Positions 17,883 to 28,057 of a stretch of 64,000 nt of DNA are shown here, one piece after another (position 1 is the stretch's first letter; each line of letters starts with the position of its first letter). Source of the stretch: Photobacterium ganghwense (GTDB lineage Bacteria; Pseudomonadota; Gammaproteobacteria; Enterobacterales; Vibrionaceae); contig NZ_PYMI01000002.1 of assembly GCF_003025595.1 (NCBI RefSeq), forward strand, positions 124,001-188,000. The letters run 5' to 3'. The notes beneath the pieces were generated by a model. That model searched no databases. It saw nothing but the letters and a program-made list of their open reading frames with translations, and was not told the DNA's origin. The position numbers and the translations under genes are program-made.

Positions 17883-18402
17883 AATTTGCCTCCCGTATGA
17901 CAGGGACAACAGCCGCAGCTAGACAGTTTTAGAGATGAGTTCTATGCAAACACACGCGCTTATTCAAGCGATGCAAATACCCAAAAATATGATTGCACAG
18001 AAATATCGGAAAGTGAGCTACGCCTACTAACCCTGTAAATCCAAAAATAAAATGAAAAATGGATGACAGGTTTAGTTATTCATGTTGGCGTAATCTCCTA
18101 AAGAAATGTTGGATGTAGAGTATGTATTTGGGAATAGCAAGTCAAGGCTAGCAACCATAACACCTTTCTGTACATATCCAAGTTAGCCATTCCCTAGATA
18201 AGTCACTCATAAATTGTATTAAGTATATTAAAACCGCCTCATAACTAGTCTTTGATTAAGTGAGATTTTTAATTTCCCCATGCCTGGCTAAGCTCAGAAC
18301 ATGCTCAAAATAAAGCCCCCGATTAGCGGAGGCTTTGATTCGTACACTTTTGCGCTGTAACAGCCTGTAGGGCAGATAGAAGTGCAAAACCAAAAGCATT
18401 CA
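17883..18402. other. AT-rich intergenic region
   Basis: About 520 bases holding the upstream region of the ABC-F gene and the 3' flank of ybjQ. Apart from the hairpin at 18315-18335 I recognise no gene or RNA. If the ABC-F gene is antibiotic-inducible, a leader peptide would be expected just upstream of 17882. I did not find a convincing one. Confidence 0.4.
18315..18335 (-). terminator. terminator, minus strand, after ybjQ
   Basis: A hairpin with arms AAGCCCCCG and CGGAGGCTT (one mismatch). Read on the minus strand it is followed by TTTATTTT. It lies about 70 bases beyond the ybjQ-like stop. Confidence 0.6.
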
Positions 18403-18717
18403 TTACTTTAGTTTTACAGCGGTGCCATACACCATAATTTCAGAGGCGCCTTCCATGATAGCGCTGGTCGTGAAACGGACATTCACGATAGCATCAGCCC
18501 CCAGAGCCACGGCTTCATCAATGGCTCGCTGGGTTGCGGTTGCACGGGCTTCATTCAGCATTTCCGTATAGCCACGGATTTCACCACCGAAGATGTTCTT
18601 CAAACCGGCCATAATGTCGCGGCCGACATGCTTCGACTGCACCACATTACCGGTAACCGTACCCAGAGTTTCGGCAATTTCTCGCCCCGGAATATCCGGA
18701 GTTGTCACATACAACAT
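18403..18717 (-). CDS. ybjQ: YbjQ-family protein (heavy-metal-binding domain, DUF74)
   Basis: A 104-residue cytoplasmic protein of the YbjQ family, recognised from TTPDIPGREI, GNVVQSKHVGRDI, the segment ARATATQRAIDEAVALGADA and the closing strand EIMVYGTAVKL. The family forms pentamers of uncertain function and was named heavy-metal-binding from weak similarity. The ATG at 18717 has GAGG about eight bases upstream. The dienelactone-hydrolase-type gene lies 88 bases away on the same strand, so the two could share a transcript. Confidence 0.88.
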   Translation of the reverse strand: MLYVTTPDIPGREIAETLGTVTGNVVQSKHVGRDIMAGLKNIFGGEIRGYTEMLNEARATATQRAIDEAVALGADAIVNVRFTTSAIMEGASEIMVYGTAVKLK

Positions 18718-18805
18718 ATCTGAAGCCTCGCTAATCAATTGTTATGATGCGGAATTTGACCGTTGATGCCACTTAAGGTTCAGGCTATCGCTTCACGGGC
18801 CGATT

Positions 18806-19546
18806 TTATTTTTCCGCCAGATACGTCAGAAATCGCGCCCATGACTTTCGGTCAGCCTCTTCCCGATAGCGATCAGACCCGAATACCGTGAATGCATGAG
18901 GCGCGCCACTGTAAACGATCAGTTCATTGTCCACCCCGGCTTTTTCGAGCGATTCCGACAACGCCACCAGATCTGTCATGGGAATGGCGGTATCGGCCGC
19001 CCCGTGGAACACCAAAATATCCCCTTTGGTCTGGCTGTAATCCTGCCCTTCAGGGGTTGCCAGACCGCCGTGGAAGGTCACAAAACCTTTCATGTCTGCG
19101 CCGGAGCGAGCCAGCTCCAGTACCGCTGCACCACCAAAGCAATATCCCATTGCAACGGCATCATTGGTATTGCCGCCCAGATTTTTTGCAGCAGCCAATG
19201 CCCCTCGCATCAGGGCGCGCATTTTCTCACGGTCTTTATACAACTCACCGGTATGCTGACGACGATCTTCGACCTCGGTCGGCCGCACACCGGCCCCAAA
19301 CAGGTCTGCAGCAAACACCGCATATCCTTTGTCGGCCAACATCTGCGCCCGCTTCACTTCGTAATCAGTCAGTCCGTCCCAGTCATGCATCAGCAACACC
19401 AACGGCGCGTCTTTTCCCGGTGATATGTAATAGCCCTGATAAGGCTGGCCGTTAACTTCATAGGCCACTTCTTTGCCTTCAACGGCCCATCCGCTGGCTG
19501 CATACAACCCGCATATTGCCACTAAACACGCTGTTGCTTTTTTCAT
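18806..19546 (-). CDS. exported dienelactone hydrolase-family protein
   Basis: A 246-residue alpha/beta hydrolase with a signal peptide (cleavage near residue 21, after GWA). The dienelactone hydrolase nucleophile motif GYCFGG puts the catalytic cysteine at residue 136; the acid is in HGAADTAIP and the histidine in GAPHAF. The natural substrate is unknown, and exported members are common and mostly uncharacterised. The ATG at 19546 has AGGAGAGG upstream and gives a clean signal peptide, so I prefer it over an in-frame start nine codons earlier. Confidence 0.88.
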   Translation of the reverse strand: MKKATACLVAICGLYAASGWAVEGKEVAYEVNGQPYQGYYISPGKDAPLVLLMHDWDGLTDYEVKRAQMLADKGYAVFAADLFGAGVRPTEVEDRRQHTGELYKDREKMRALMRGALAAAKNLGGNTNDAVAMGYCFGGAAVLELARSGADMKGFVTFHGGLATPEGQDYSQTKGDILVFHGAADTAIPMTDLVALSESLEKAGVDNELIVYSGAPHAFTVFGSDRYREEADRKSWARFLTYLAEK

Positions 19547-19784
19547 GATGCCTCTCCTGTCTGTGGTCGTCACTGCAATTAAGTGTAGAAAAAAACGGCA
19601 CCTGTGAAGGTATAAGCTATAAAGGTTATTTATTAAGTGGCTGAATTGTGAGGTGGTAGCATAGCCGTCCTATCGCGTCGCGACGAAGACAGCTAAAACG
19701 TATAACGTTGCCATTTACCAAGCTGTCTCGAAACTCAACACTCCACACAGACTGGCCTGATGCCAGCGATAACACGGAATTACT

Positions 19785-20759
19785 ATGACTGCGTTCTCAG
19801 ACTACATCAAACTCGTTGGCCGGGGTGAGAAAGGGCGCCGCCCACTGACCCAGGACGAAGCCCGTGACGCCCTAACGCTGTATCTCGACGGCAAAGCCGA
19901 GCTGTTGCAACTGGCCACCCTGTTAATGCTACAACGGGTTCGTTGCGAAACCAGCGAAGAAGCAGCCGGATATATTCAGGCCCTGCGCAGCCGGATTGAT
20001 CCTGCGTGGCAGGCTCTGGATGTTGACGTCGACTGGCCCTGCTTTGCCGGTAAGCGCCGTCAACCACCTTGGTTGCTGCTCGCTGCCAAACTGCTGGCTC
20101 AGAATGGGATCCGCATCATGCTGAGCGGCCATAAAGCCGTCGATGCTGTCAAATATCAGGTCGAAAGCGCATGTCCGTCATTGGGTATCCGTCAGGCCAG
20201 TACCCCGGATGAGGCGCGGCAAGTGCTGGCGACAGACAACATTTGCTATATCCCACTTTCCAGTTACTGCGAGCCTCTGGTTGATTTGCTGGCACTGCGT
20301 AACCAGGTGGGCCTGCGAACCCCACTCAACACGGTTGCCCGCTCACTCAATCCAACCGCGGCCCAATTCGGGATTCACGGCATTTTCCATCAGGGGTACG
20401 AGCAACTGCATGCTGAAGCCGCCCAGCTGGTCGGTGATTTGAACATGGTCGCATTCAAAGGTGAAGGCGGGGAAAGCGAGCGCAGCCCACGCACGGCATG
20501 CCGAGTGGCCGGGGTCAGAAACGGAGAGGTCTACCAGGAAGAATGGCCGACCTATCTGGAAGGCGCATCGGGGAAACATGGCGAGATCAGTGGCGACTAC
20601 CTCAACCAAGTGTGGCAGGGCGAAGCTGTCAATCACTATGGTGATCACGCAGTCATCAGTACCGCAGCTATTATTCTGAAAATGATGGGTGTATGTCCGG
20701 ATCAAGACAGTGCACTTGAGCAAGCCAGTACTTGGTGGCATCAGCGTCATCAGGTTTAG
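19785..20759 (+). CDS. ybiB: YbiB-like glycosyltransferase-family protein (TrpD2)
   Basis: A 324-residue protein of the anthranilate phosphoribosyltransferase fold, in the YbiB/TrpD2 branch. It starts with the helical N-domain (YIKLVGRGEKGRRPLTQDEA) and later has LRTPLNTVARSLNP. YbiB in E. coli binds nucleic acids and is under SOS control; I see no clear LexA box here. It is a single gene, preceded by about 210 bases and followed by a bidirectional terminator shared with the chemoreceptor gene. Confidence 0.85.
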   Translation: MTAFSDYIKLVGRGEKGRRPLTQDEARDALTLYLDGKAELLQLATLLMLQRVRCETSEEAAGYIQALRSRIDPAWQALDVDVDWPCFAGKRRQPPWLLLAAKLLAQNGIRIMLSGHKAVDAVKYQVESACPSLGIRQASTPDEARQVLATDNICYIPLSSYCEPLVDLLALRNQVGLRTPLNTVARSLNPTAAQFGIHGIFHQGYEQLHAEAAQLVGDLNMVAFKGEGGESERSPRTACRVAGVRNGEVYQEEWPTYLEGASGKHGEISGDYLNQVWQGEAVNHYGDHAVISTAAIILKMMGVCPDQDSALEQASTWWHQRHQV

Positions 20760-20872
20760 CGGTCGTATGTAGCGATCACAATGTTCAGTGCCAGTAACCA
20801 GAAAACGGGGAACAATACTTACGCGCAACTAGTAGCTAGATTTAGCTTTAATCTACCGATTCAACACAAATT

Positions 20873-20905
20873 AAAAGGGGCTGACCAATCAGAGCCGCCC
20901 CTTTT
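20873..20905. terminator. bidirectional terminator between ybiB and chemoreceptor gene
   Basis: Arms AAAAGGGGC (20873-20881) and GCCCCTTTT (20897-20905) pair perfectly across a 15-base loop, with A/T tracts at both ends, between convergent genes. Confidence 0.8.
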
Positions 20906-20954
20906 CACATTTGTGGTTCAGAGCTTTTGGTTTTAAGTTCTGGGGTGTAACTTG

Positions 20955-22973
20955 TCAGTCTCGGATATTGCCGTACGTGCCAATTTTGAACTGATCCACT
21001 TCCGCGGACAGCTCTGCCATTCGCTGTTCAATCAACGACATTTCGGCATGAATATCGGCAATGGCCTGTTTCGTATTACCTGCCAGTTCCAGCAGGCCGT
21101 CTACATCACTGTCCACGCTGCGGGCGGTTTGCGATTGTTGCTCAGAGGCAGCAGCAATGCTGGTATTGAACTCCGCGATCTCATTGACATGGCTAATCAG
21201 CCCTTCCACCAGCCCTTTAGTCTCTGACACGACATCCTGCGTCTGATAACTGGCTTCCCGGCTCTGCTGCATGTTGTCATACGAGATTTTGGCATTCTGT
21301 GAGATCCCCTCCAGCAGCTGACGTATATCTTCCGTGGACTGCTTACTGCGCTGTGCCAGCACCCGCACTTCATCTGCCACGACAGCAAAGCCCCGTCCCT
21401 GATCACCCGCGCGAGCAGCCTCAATCGCCGCATTCAACGCCAGCAGGTTGGTCTGCTCAGAAATAGCATTGATGGTATCCAGAATGGCCGAGACGCTGCC
21501 CATTTGCTGCTCCAGCCCCTCAATGCAGGTGTAAGTGTTATTCACGTTTTCCAACAGGTGCGAAGTAGACTCCATCGACTCCTCACTGTGGGTATAACAG
21601 GATTCAGCCCGGCTACGCACCTGATCGGTACTGTGCTGCGCCTCACTGGTGATTTCCGCCACCTGCTCACTGGTTTGGGCCATTTCCGTCATCGCCGTCG
21701 CGATACTGTCGCAGCGAGTATGCGTCAGCTCACTGTCCTCCCGCGCCTGCGCAATAAGTGCGACCATCTTAGTCATTTCGTCCCGGGTTCGACTGGCAAC
21801 ATCATGCGCTTTCTGCAAGGTGTCGGTCATGCTACCGGACAGGCGGTCCAGCTGACAGGCGATGCGTTCAAATTCATCGTTTCGGCCTTCGGCCAGACGT
21901 TGCGACAGATCCTTGTGTTTGGCCATCTCAGAGAGCTTATCAACAAAGTTGTCGACTCGGCGACTCAAAGCGCGTAGCGCAATGATAGTAAGGCAGATCA
22001 ACGGAACAATGATCAAGGCGATCATCCCGCCGTATCCCATCAAAGCCCACTGATTTTGCGATTTATCAGCCTGAACGTGATGGATTAATTCGGCCGACAA
22101 CTCATCACGCATCGCTTTCACCAACCCGATACGTTCAGTAGCCAGACGAAACCAGTCCGGAGCCGTCGGCCCTTTCAATGCGCTAAGATTGGCTTTCTGA
22201 GACAGGAAAGACTGCTGAATAGACGCCACCTGTTGCCAGGTTGAATGCCGCTCAGCACTGTCAAGGCGCGACAGCCATTCACCGGTCAGCAGCAACTTAG
22301 CCTGACGCAAAGCATACTGCTCAGCCTGAATAAATTCCGCGATTTGCGCATAGCGATCCAACGAGCTTTGCCCGGCAGCAAACGCACCATTCAACGCTCC
22401 TCGTGCCATCCCGGCTTGCTCTTTAATCACCAGCAACTGTAACAGCCCCTGCATCTGCTGTTTCAGCTCAGGATCCGTAACAAGCGATAACATCACTGAC
22501 AGATTATCCAGCACCAGATGATTCAGATTGGAGTAATAAGCAAATGGGGAATCCACCAATTGCAGGCTATCGACCTGACGCCGAATCGACTGACGGCGAT
22601 CCAGCTCCTGCTTTACCGCGGCCTGCAGGGTTTGAGTCATTTGCGGTTCGAGGTACGCCGGTGAGAAGTCCAACAGCGCTTGATAGGCTTGATCCGCTTT
22701 AACCCGTTGCTGTTTCAGTTGTTCAACCTGCGGTCCCTGCCCTTTGGCACCCACGACCCCGGCGGTTAACCCTCGTTCCACCGCAAACTGGTGGGCAACC
22801 TCATCATAAAGGTTAAACAGCCGGACCGTTTCTTCGGCTCGTTCAGATGCATCAAGCTCGTTGAGCAAGGTTCGGATATGTATTCCCGTTACTGACAATA
22901 ACAACACTGTCGGGATCAGGAAGACGATCAACAACGTGCGTTGAATCGTCAGGTTTCGGAGCAGGTTATTCAT
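20955..22973 (-). CDS. methyl-accepting chemotaxis protein with NIT sensor domain
   Basis: A 672-residue chemoreceptor. A membrane helix at about 10-32 is followed by a periplasmic sensor whose [13 protein letters not shown] motif marks the nitrate/nitrite-sensing (NIT) domain. A second helix at about 308-332, a HAMP-like linker and a long cytoplasmic signalling coiled coil follow. Its hairpin tip reads [20 protein letters not shown], then [15 protein letters not shown], which binds CheA and CheW. It should steer swimming in response to nitrate, nitrite or a related anion; the ligand is inferred from the domain name. No che genes adjoin. Confidence 0.92.
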   Translation of the reverse strand: MNNLLRNLTIQRTLLIVFLIPTVLLLSVTGIHIRTLLNELDASERAEETVRLFNLYDEVAHQFAVERGLTAGVVGAKGQGPQVEQLKQQRVKADQAYQALLDFSPAYLEPQMTQTLQAAVKQELDRRQSIRRQVDSLQLVDSPFAYYSNLNHLVLDNLSVMLSLVTDPELKQQMQGLLQLLVIKEQAGMARGALNGAFAAGQSSLDRYAQIAEFIQAEQYALRQAKLLLTGEWLSRLDSAERHSTWQQVASIQQSFLSQKANLSALKGPTAPDWFRLATERIGLVKAMRDELSAELIHHVQADKSQNQWALMGYGGMIALIIVPLICLTIIALRALSRRVDNFVDKLSEMAKHKDLSQRLAEGRNDEFERIACQLDRLSGSMTDTLQKAHDVASRTRDEMTKMVALIAQAREDSELTHTRCDSIATAMTEMAQTSEQVAEITSEAQHSTDQVRSRAESCYTHSEESMESTSHLLENVNNTYTCIEGLEQQMGSVSAILDTINAISEQTNLLALNAAIEAARAGDQGRGFAVVADEVRVLAQRSKQSTEDIRQLLEGISQNAKISYDNMQQSREASYQTQDVVSETKGLVEGLISHVNEIAEFNTSIAAASEQQSQTARSVDSDVDGLLELAGNTKQAIADIHAEMSLIEQRMAELSAEVDQFKIGTYGNIRD

Positions 22974-23474
22974 AAGTAACCTCTTCTAATTAAAGGCAAT
23001 CCATTGACACATCCAATGTAGCAAACCTGACGCGGGTAGGGTCTTTTTTGCGCTCACTATTTCATCAATTCATGATCATGCTCACCCGCCGGCAAAGCCG
23101 TCAGAGTGCAGGTTCTCGCACACAGCTTTCATCACTTAAAAAGCAAATGAAAAGAGAAAGAAAATCCCACAGACATACAGACACAACTGAAAGCACTTAA
23201 TCGCCACCACTCTGAAGTGGTCACAAAACAAACAGCGCGCTGTGAAATTTACCATAAAGTTACCCACCGTTTTTGTGGATAAAGTTATTTATATCTTTAT
23301 AATCAACATCTTATAAAATGCAACAGCACAAAACCGTTTTATTTGCATAAAATTGACAAAAGGATTTTGACAAACTGAGGGGCAAATAAGTGTTGTAAGT
23401 ATTGTGTAACTGTAGCCGCTTCGGCTCGGCGGCATGAATATACCCCACAGTGGCATTCCTTGCAGGGCTGTTTG
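22974..23474. other. intergenic region upstream of the chemoreceptor gene
   Basis: About 500 bases containing the chemoreceptor promoter region and the 3' flank of the acetyltransferase gene. It has one TGTGGATAA (a DnaA-box sequence) at 23274-23282 beside an AT-rich stretch. One box is not an origin. No gene or RNA is supported here. Confidence 0.5.
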
Positions 23475-24032
23475 TTATTTCGATTTTTTCAGCCACTGCT
23501 CTTTCGTTATCTGATATAAGCAGTGCCGCTCTAAAAGGTGTCCTTTCGCCACCAATGGGTGACTAAAATCTTGATGTGTATTAACCATGCCCAACTTCAG
23601 CATTACTCGTTGCGAAGGTGTATTTTGCAACGTGGTAAAAGCATAAACGGCGGGTGCAGCTATCTCTTCGAAAGCAAACTCTAACGCTTTTTGCGCGGCT
23701 TCTGGCGCATAACCTTGTCCCCAAAAGGCCGATGACAACCGCCAGCCGATTTCAATAAACGGGACATTGGGAAATCCACTGTTCTCATCCTGGTAATGTA
23801 GCCCGACAAAACCGATAAATTGTCCTGTCGATTTCAATTCAACGGCCCAAAAACCCCATCCTCGTTCTGTAATGAGACGCCGAAATTTATTGGCTTGCTC
23901 ATCACTTTCTTCACGAGAAAGAGTGGTAAGGAAATATCTCATCACATGAGGATCGGAACATAATTCAGCATAAGGCTGATAGTCTTCACTCTTCCACTGA
24001 CGTAAAATAAGTCTGTTTGTTTCCATTATCAT
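23475..24032 (-). CDS. GNAT-family N-acetyltransferase, RimJ/RimL-like
   Basis: A 185-residue acetyltransferase with the typical opening ETNRLILRQW, the acetyl-CoA binding region IGWRLSSAFWGQGYAPEAAQ, and FTTLQNTPSQRVMLKLGM near the C-terminus. Relatives acetylate ribosomal-protein N-termini or small molecules; the substrate here is unknown. Two in-frame ATGs six bases apart (24032 and 24026) could serve. It stands alone beside the GrpB-type gene, which points to a variable region. Confidence 0.85.
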   Translation of the reverse strand: MIMETNRLILRQWKSEDYQPYAELCSDPHVMRYFLTTLSREESDEQANKFRRLITERGWGFWAVELKSTGQFIGFVGLHYQDENSGFPNVPFIEIGWRLSSAFWGQGYAPEAAQKALEFAFEEIAAPAVYAFTTLQNTPSQRVMLKLGMVNTHQDFSHPLVAKGHLLERHCLYQITKEQWLKKSK

Positions 24033-24146
24033 TCTTATATTTCAAGGTGGACGTTAAATTTGAATATACACATTCATTGACGCGACCACGCAATATACAA
24101 GGTTATGTATAATGCTGCAGTTCGTAATAAAATCCTGAACATCCCG

Positions 24147-24620
24147 CTATATCTGAGCTAGAACTTGCTTAACAAAAGCCGATTTTTTTCGACGATATTC
24201 TTCCTGAGGCCAACCTTCACAAGACATTTTGAGTTCATTGTACTCTTGAATTAACGAAGAATTTGCACGCAATGTATCGCGAAACACCAAAAAACATTCA
24301 AATTCAGAGCCATTGGAAACAACCTGACATGCAACCTCCTCATCTGCGGTTGATTCCAACATACAAAGTTCGGAAGTTCTGAGTGTGTCCACTTTCTCTT
24401 GAAACCCTAAAGTCGTAAGTATTTGGACGGCAAGTTCTAACTCGTTGGCCTCTACGCCGACAAAAATATCCAGATCACCTTTCGACACCGCCTTCGGTAT
24501 TGAATATGCACCTATATGCTCAATAATTGCATCAGAAAGTAACTGTTGTATTTCGCGCTTGTATCGAAAAAACAACGCCTCACAAGAGGCTTGATATTGG
24601 TCCGCTCTGTAAAATTTCAT
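24147..24620 (-). CDS. GrpB-family (UPF0157) nucleotidyltransferase-fold protein
   Basis: A 157-residue protein matching the GrpB/UPF0157 family, a branch of the nucleotidyltransferase superfamily. The key segment EHIGAYSIPKAVSKGDLDIF is a variant of the family's HxGSTAVPGLxxKPxxDI, with the D-L-D pair expected to bind metal. The usual GST is replaced by GAY, so activity is uncertain. The ATG at 24620 has GAGGAA upstream. Function is unknown; some relatives are linked to dephospho-CoA kinase. Confidence 0.7.
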   Translation of the reverse strand: MKFYRADQYQASCEALFFRYKREIQQLLSDAIIEHIGAYSIPKAVSKGDLDIFVGVEANELELAVQILTTLGFQEKVDTLRTSELCMLESTADEEVACQVVSNGSEFECFLVFRDTLRANSSLIQEYNELKMSCEGWPQEEYRRKKSAFVKQVLAQI

Positions 24621-24865
24621 ATTTCCTCGGAAGGGCAAAACACTCTAGATATTCGGCCCCGTACCTGTGAGTCTGATTGATTGGGTGCTGTCGTGTAGTC
24701 CCCATTCAATCCTTAACATGAACATGCTCTTCAATAGCCTGCGCTTTTCACTCAATCAGGCTTTCATATTTATATCGAGTGTTTGATTCTTAATGAATAA
24801 TGCCTCATTACCGAACGCAATGAAGCTTTAGGGAGCAGACTTAAAACAGGTTGCTTCATCGCCTT

Positions 24866-24902
24866 CATGTTTTCTTCTTACATGTTTGCTGCCGACATGT
24901 TT
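24866..24902. repeat. three CATGTTT motifs at exact 15-bp spacing
   Basis: CATGTTT begins at 24866, 24881 and 24896, exactly 15 bases apart, in the 3' flank of the response-regulator gene. It is a degenerate 15-bp tandem repeat of about 2.5 units. It lies outside the called genes. Confidence 0.6.
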
Positions 24903-24921
24903 ATGGCTTATGCGTCGATGC

Positions 24922-25572
24922 TTAAACGTGCGATACTTGCTGACTTGCCCGCAAGTCGAGCGGATCAACCATCCCGGCGGCAATAGCGATACCGACCAGA
25001 GCTGGCAGGTGATCGGCTTCAAGACGTTTCATGACTCGCGAGCGGTATAAATCGACGGTTTTGACACTGATTCCCAGCTGTTCGGCGATTTCTCTATTGG
25101 TATACCCTTTGACCAGCGGCAGAAAAATATCTTGCTCGCGAGGTGTGAGGGCAGACAACTTTTCCTGTATCGCCTGCTGAGTACCGTTACCTGTAACGGT
25201 GGGTTTATGATTGAGTGCCTGCTGAACACTGTCGAGCAGCAGTTGCTCATTGTAGGGTTTTTCAATGAAATCGACCGCGCCGGCTTTAAACGCCCGCACC
25301 ACAATGGGTACATCAGCATGGCCACTAACGAAAATAACTGGCAGGTGGATACCCCTACGATGCATCTCTTCCTGCACATGCAGCCCACCCATGCCCGGCA
25401 TGCGAATATCCAGCAATACGCAGGCATTAGCCTTGGGATCACACGCCGTCAGAAAATCCTGACCGCTGGCAAACGGCACGGCTTTTAGCCCCACCGACTC
25501 AAACAACCAAAGGGTTGAATCACGCATTCCCTGATCATCATCAACCACATATACAATCTGCTCACTCGGCAT
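24922..25572 (-). CDS. FixJ-type response regulator
   Basis: A 216-residue regulator: a receiver domain with acidic pocket DDD at 11-13, phosphoacceptor Asp in LLDIRMPG at 55 and Lys in FIEKPY, then a LuxR-type helix-turn-helix at about 140-200 (LTPREQDIFLPLVKGYTNRE, SVKTVDLYRSRVM). This FixJ/TtrR layout typically activates promoters once phosphorylated. It lies 118 bases after the kinase gene on the same strand. The likely targets are the divergent acyl-CoA synthetase and transporter genes from 28289. Confidence 0.92.
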   Translation of the reverse strand: MPSEQIVYVVDDDQGMRDSTLWLFESVGLKAVPFASGQDFLTACDPKANACVLLDIRMPGMGGLHVQEEMHRRGIHLPVIFVSGHADVPIVVRAFKAGAVDFIEKPYNEQLLLDSVQQALNHKPTVTGNGTQQAIQEKLSALTPREQDIFLPLVKGYTNREIAEQLGISVKTVDLYRSRVMKRLEADHLPALVGIAIAAGMVDPLDLRASQQVSHV

Positions 25573-25690
25573 GTCATGCTCCTAACATCAAAGGCGAGGG
25601 GTTCCTGATACCCCGCGGCTTATCCTTGTCTGGCCTCTTCATCCTGACACCGGCTTTTTATGCAAAGCCAGCGACTTCCATTTTCTGGCA

Positions 25691-28057
25691 TCACTTCTCT
25701 GTGTTGCTGCGCAGCGGCAACCAGCAACAAAACGTTAATCCTACCCCATTTGAGGATTCAACATCGAGACCACCGCCAAAACCTTCCACAATGGTGCGGC
25801 TCATTGACAGCCCCAGCCCCAATCCATCCGGCTTACTGGTATAAAACGGGGTGAACAACAGGTCATGTTGATCCGACCGGAGTCCGGGGCCTTGATCGGA
25901 AACCCGAATATACAACCAGTCGGCACAGGTACTGACTGTAATATCAACCTGCGATTCCTGCTGCGGGCGATGCTCCCAATTAGCTTCAATGGCGTTGCGC
26001 AGCAGGTTAATCAGTACTTGCTCCAGCAAAACAGCATCACCATAAACTGGTGGCAGCGTTTCCCCCTCTCCAGTTTTCATGGCACTCAAAATGGTCTTGG
26101 CGTGCAAGGTCTTTTTTTGCATGTCACCGTCTTCACCCTTTTCACTATCGATGGCACGATACTGAATAGTCACTTTGTGCCGACTGGCCTCCCAGGCACA
26201 GAGATCCATGGCTTCCCGGATAACCGTATCGATATCCAGCAATTGAATATTGCGAGACCCTTTGCGCAGAAAACTCCGCAGTCGACTAATGACTGCCGCC
26301 GCGTGGCTGGCCTGATCACTGATTAACCGAAGTCCCTCAGCCACTCGCACGGTATTGTCGGGAGTCTGCGGGAGGGTTTTCAAGTATCGCTGACTGGCGC
26401 TGGCATAATTCATTACTGCGGCTAGTGGCTGGTTTAACTCATGGGCAATCCCGGATGCCAGTTCCCCCATCGTCACTAGTCGTGCCGTGTGTGCCAGTTC
26501 GTCCTGATGGCGTCGTTGCTCAGCCTCGCGTAATTCCCGCTCTGTCATGTCCCGTGCCACCAGCGAAAAGTAATATTGCCCCCCGGCACCTTTGTGAGCC
26601 AGTAACACCAGTGAGGCCACGAAACCGGTTTGCTGGTTGAGCGGTAGCAGTTTCACTTCGGAAGTCCACGCCCCCAGCCGGATAGCCCCCGGCCAACCTT
26701 CCTGACGCAGCCTTGCAAAATCCTGTGGGGTCAGTAATTGCGCGAGATTTGGCAGAGGGCTCTGCTCGCAAATACCCAGCGCCTGACGAGCAGAAGGATT
26801 CACCATGGTCAGCTGCCACTGTGAATCAGTAAACAACACCAAATCAGTATTGGCCCTGACGACTTCCGCCAGTCGTCGGTTTTTCTCTTCGGCCCGCACT
26901 CTGGCCGTGATATCCCTTGAAATGCAGACGATTTCCACCACGTCACCGGTGTAAGTTTCCCGAATGCCGCGACATGCGGTTTCAAACCACAGGTAGTGCC
27001 CATCGTGATGGCGAATGCGGTAAGTCAGAGTCAAATAGCCGTCGCGTTCCAGTGCGTCGGCAGCCAGCGAAAGTGAGTGCCCCCTATCACGCGGGTGCAA
27101 TAATTTTCTGACCGATAATCCACGTAATGCTTCTGGCCAGTAGCCCAGCAATGTCCACGATGCCGGCGAGGCATCCAGAAAACGGCCATCGGGAGTATGG
27201 CGAGAGATCAGATCGGTGGTATTTTCGGTGATCAGACGATAGAGCCGCGAGGCAACAGCGGCTTCGCGTTTACTGCGAATTTCCTCGGTCGCATCGCGAC
27301 AACGCACCAGTACCGATGCCAGCGACGGTTCGGGAAGAAACTGCCAGAGTAAGTACTTACCTTCCCATTCCGATTCCACTTCCCCTATCGCCCTCTTCTG
27401 GTGGAGACAAGACGTGATCAGCTGTACGTAATTAACCGGTAAGAGGCTCTGCAGCGACGATTCTGGCCGGTGGGCCAGCAGATTCTGCATGGCGGCATTC
27501 ATGGCTTTCGGAGTGGCTTGCCGGTCAAAACGCACGCCGGGCAACGGATCACTTTGCAGCAGCATCACTGCAGGTGGTTGCTCCGGGCGATTGGCCAATA
27601 ACGCTTTGAGCATGGTTCCCATCGCGCCCAGCGGCTCGGCATGGCAAGACTGTTCAGTGGCGACAACCAGTACACCATGTCCATCTGCCGTTTGTCCGCC
27701 CGGCATCAGGGCAATCGCTCCCCCTTGGGTTATTCCGGCACGACGCAAACGCCCCGCCAGCCAGGTCTCGCCCTGACGGATATCAGGCAGTGGCACACAA
27801 ACCTGTCTCAGTAGCTGCTCATGCAGAGTCGCGTCGCTGGCTTGAAGCGGATCGCCCTGTCCCGGAGGTAAGGCTGGACCGCCACCATCATGGGCATAGA
27901 TCTGCTCATTCGGCTGCCAGCTTAACCAGTATGCCTGTTGTACACCGGGCCAGTAAGAGGCATAGCGACACAAGGCGGCAGCCTGTTCCGCTGCCGACCC
28001 TTGCTGCAATAAACGCAACCATAAATCGAGATAAAGCCGTGCCTGCTCGCTTTCCAT
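25691..28057 (-). CDS. PAS-domain sensor histidine kinase, partner of the FixJ-type regulator
   Basis: A 788-residue kinase without clear membrane helices, so probably cytoplasmic. A GAF-like N-terminal region of about 270 residues is followed by PAS/PAC units (near 280-400 and 400-520). Then comes the dimerisation/phosphoacceptor helix with GIAHELNQP and an HATPase domain (LINLLRNAIEANWEH, DQGPGL, GLGLGLSMSRTIVEGFGG). Between the two catalytic parts sits an unusual charged insert of about 35 residues. The layout resembles FixL/DctB-class kinases. It is divergent from the acyl-CoA synthetase gene and likely senses the substrate of that pathway. Confidence 0.9.
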   Translation of the reverse strand: MESEQARLYLDLWLRLLQQGSAAEQAAALCRYASYWPGVQQAYWLSWQPNEQIYAHDGGGPALPPGQGDPLQASDATLHEQLLRQVCVPLPDIRQGETWLAGRLRRAGITQGGAIALMPGGQTADGHGVLVVATEQSCHAEPLGAMGTMLKALLANRPEQPPAVMLLQSDPLPGVRFDRQATPKAMNAAMQNLLAHRPESSLQSLLPVNYVQLITSCLHQKRAIGEVESEWEGKYLLWQFLPEPSLASVLVRCRDATEEIRSKREAAVASRLYRLITENTTDLISRHTPDGRFLDASPASWTLLGYWPEALRGLSVRKLLHPRDRGHSLSLAADALERDGYLTLTYRIRHHDGHYLWFETACRGIRETYTGDVVEIVCISRDITARVRAEEKNRRLAEVVRANTDLVLFTDSQWQLTMVNPSARQALGICEQSPLPNLAQLLTPQDFARLRQEGWPGAIRLGAWTSEVKLLPLNQQTGFVASLVLLAHKGAGGQYYFSLVARDMTERELREAEQRRHQDELAHTARLVTMGELASGIAHELNQPLAAVMNYASASQRYLKTLPQTPDNTVRVAEGLRLISDQASHAAAVISRLRSFLRKGSRNIQLLDIDTVIREAMDLCAWEASRHKVTIQYRAIDSEKGEDGDMQKKTLHAKTILSAMKTGEGETLPPVYGDAVLLEQVLINLLRNAIEANWEHRPQQESQVDITVSTCADWLYIRVSDQGPGLRSDQHDLLFTPFYTSKPDGLGLGLSMSRTIVEGFGGGLDVESSNGVGLTFCCWLPLRSNTEK

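Noticed and set aside
23274..23282. Perfect DnaA-box sequence beside AT-rich DNA, considered as a replication origin
   Set aside because: Only one box is present, and no replication initiator, parAB or further boxes are nearby.
23311..23496. Minus-strand 61-codon frame
   Set aside because: It overlaps the 3' end of the acetyltransferase gene and has no ribosome site or plausible sequence.
24828..25022. Lys/His-rich frame overlapping the response-regulator end
   Set aside because: The response regulator already has a normal C-terminus. The Lys-His pattern comes from the 15-bp repeats.
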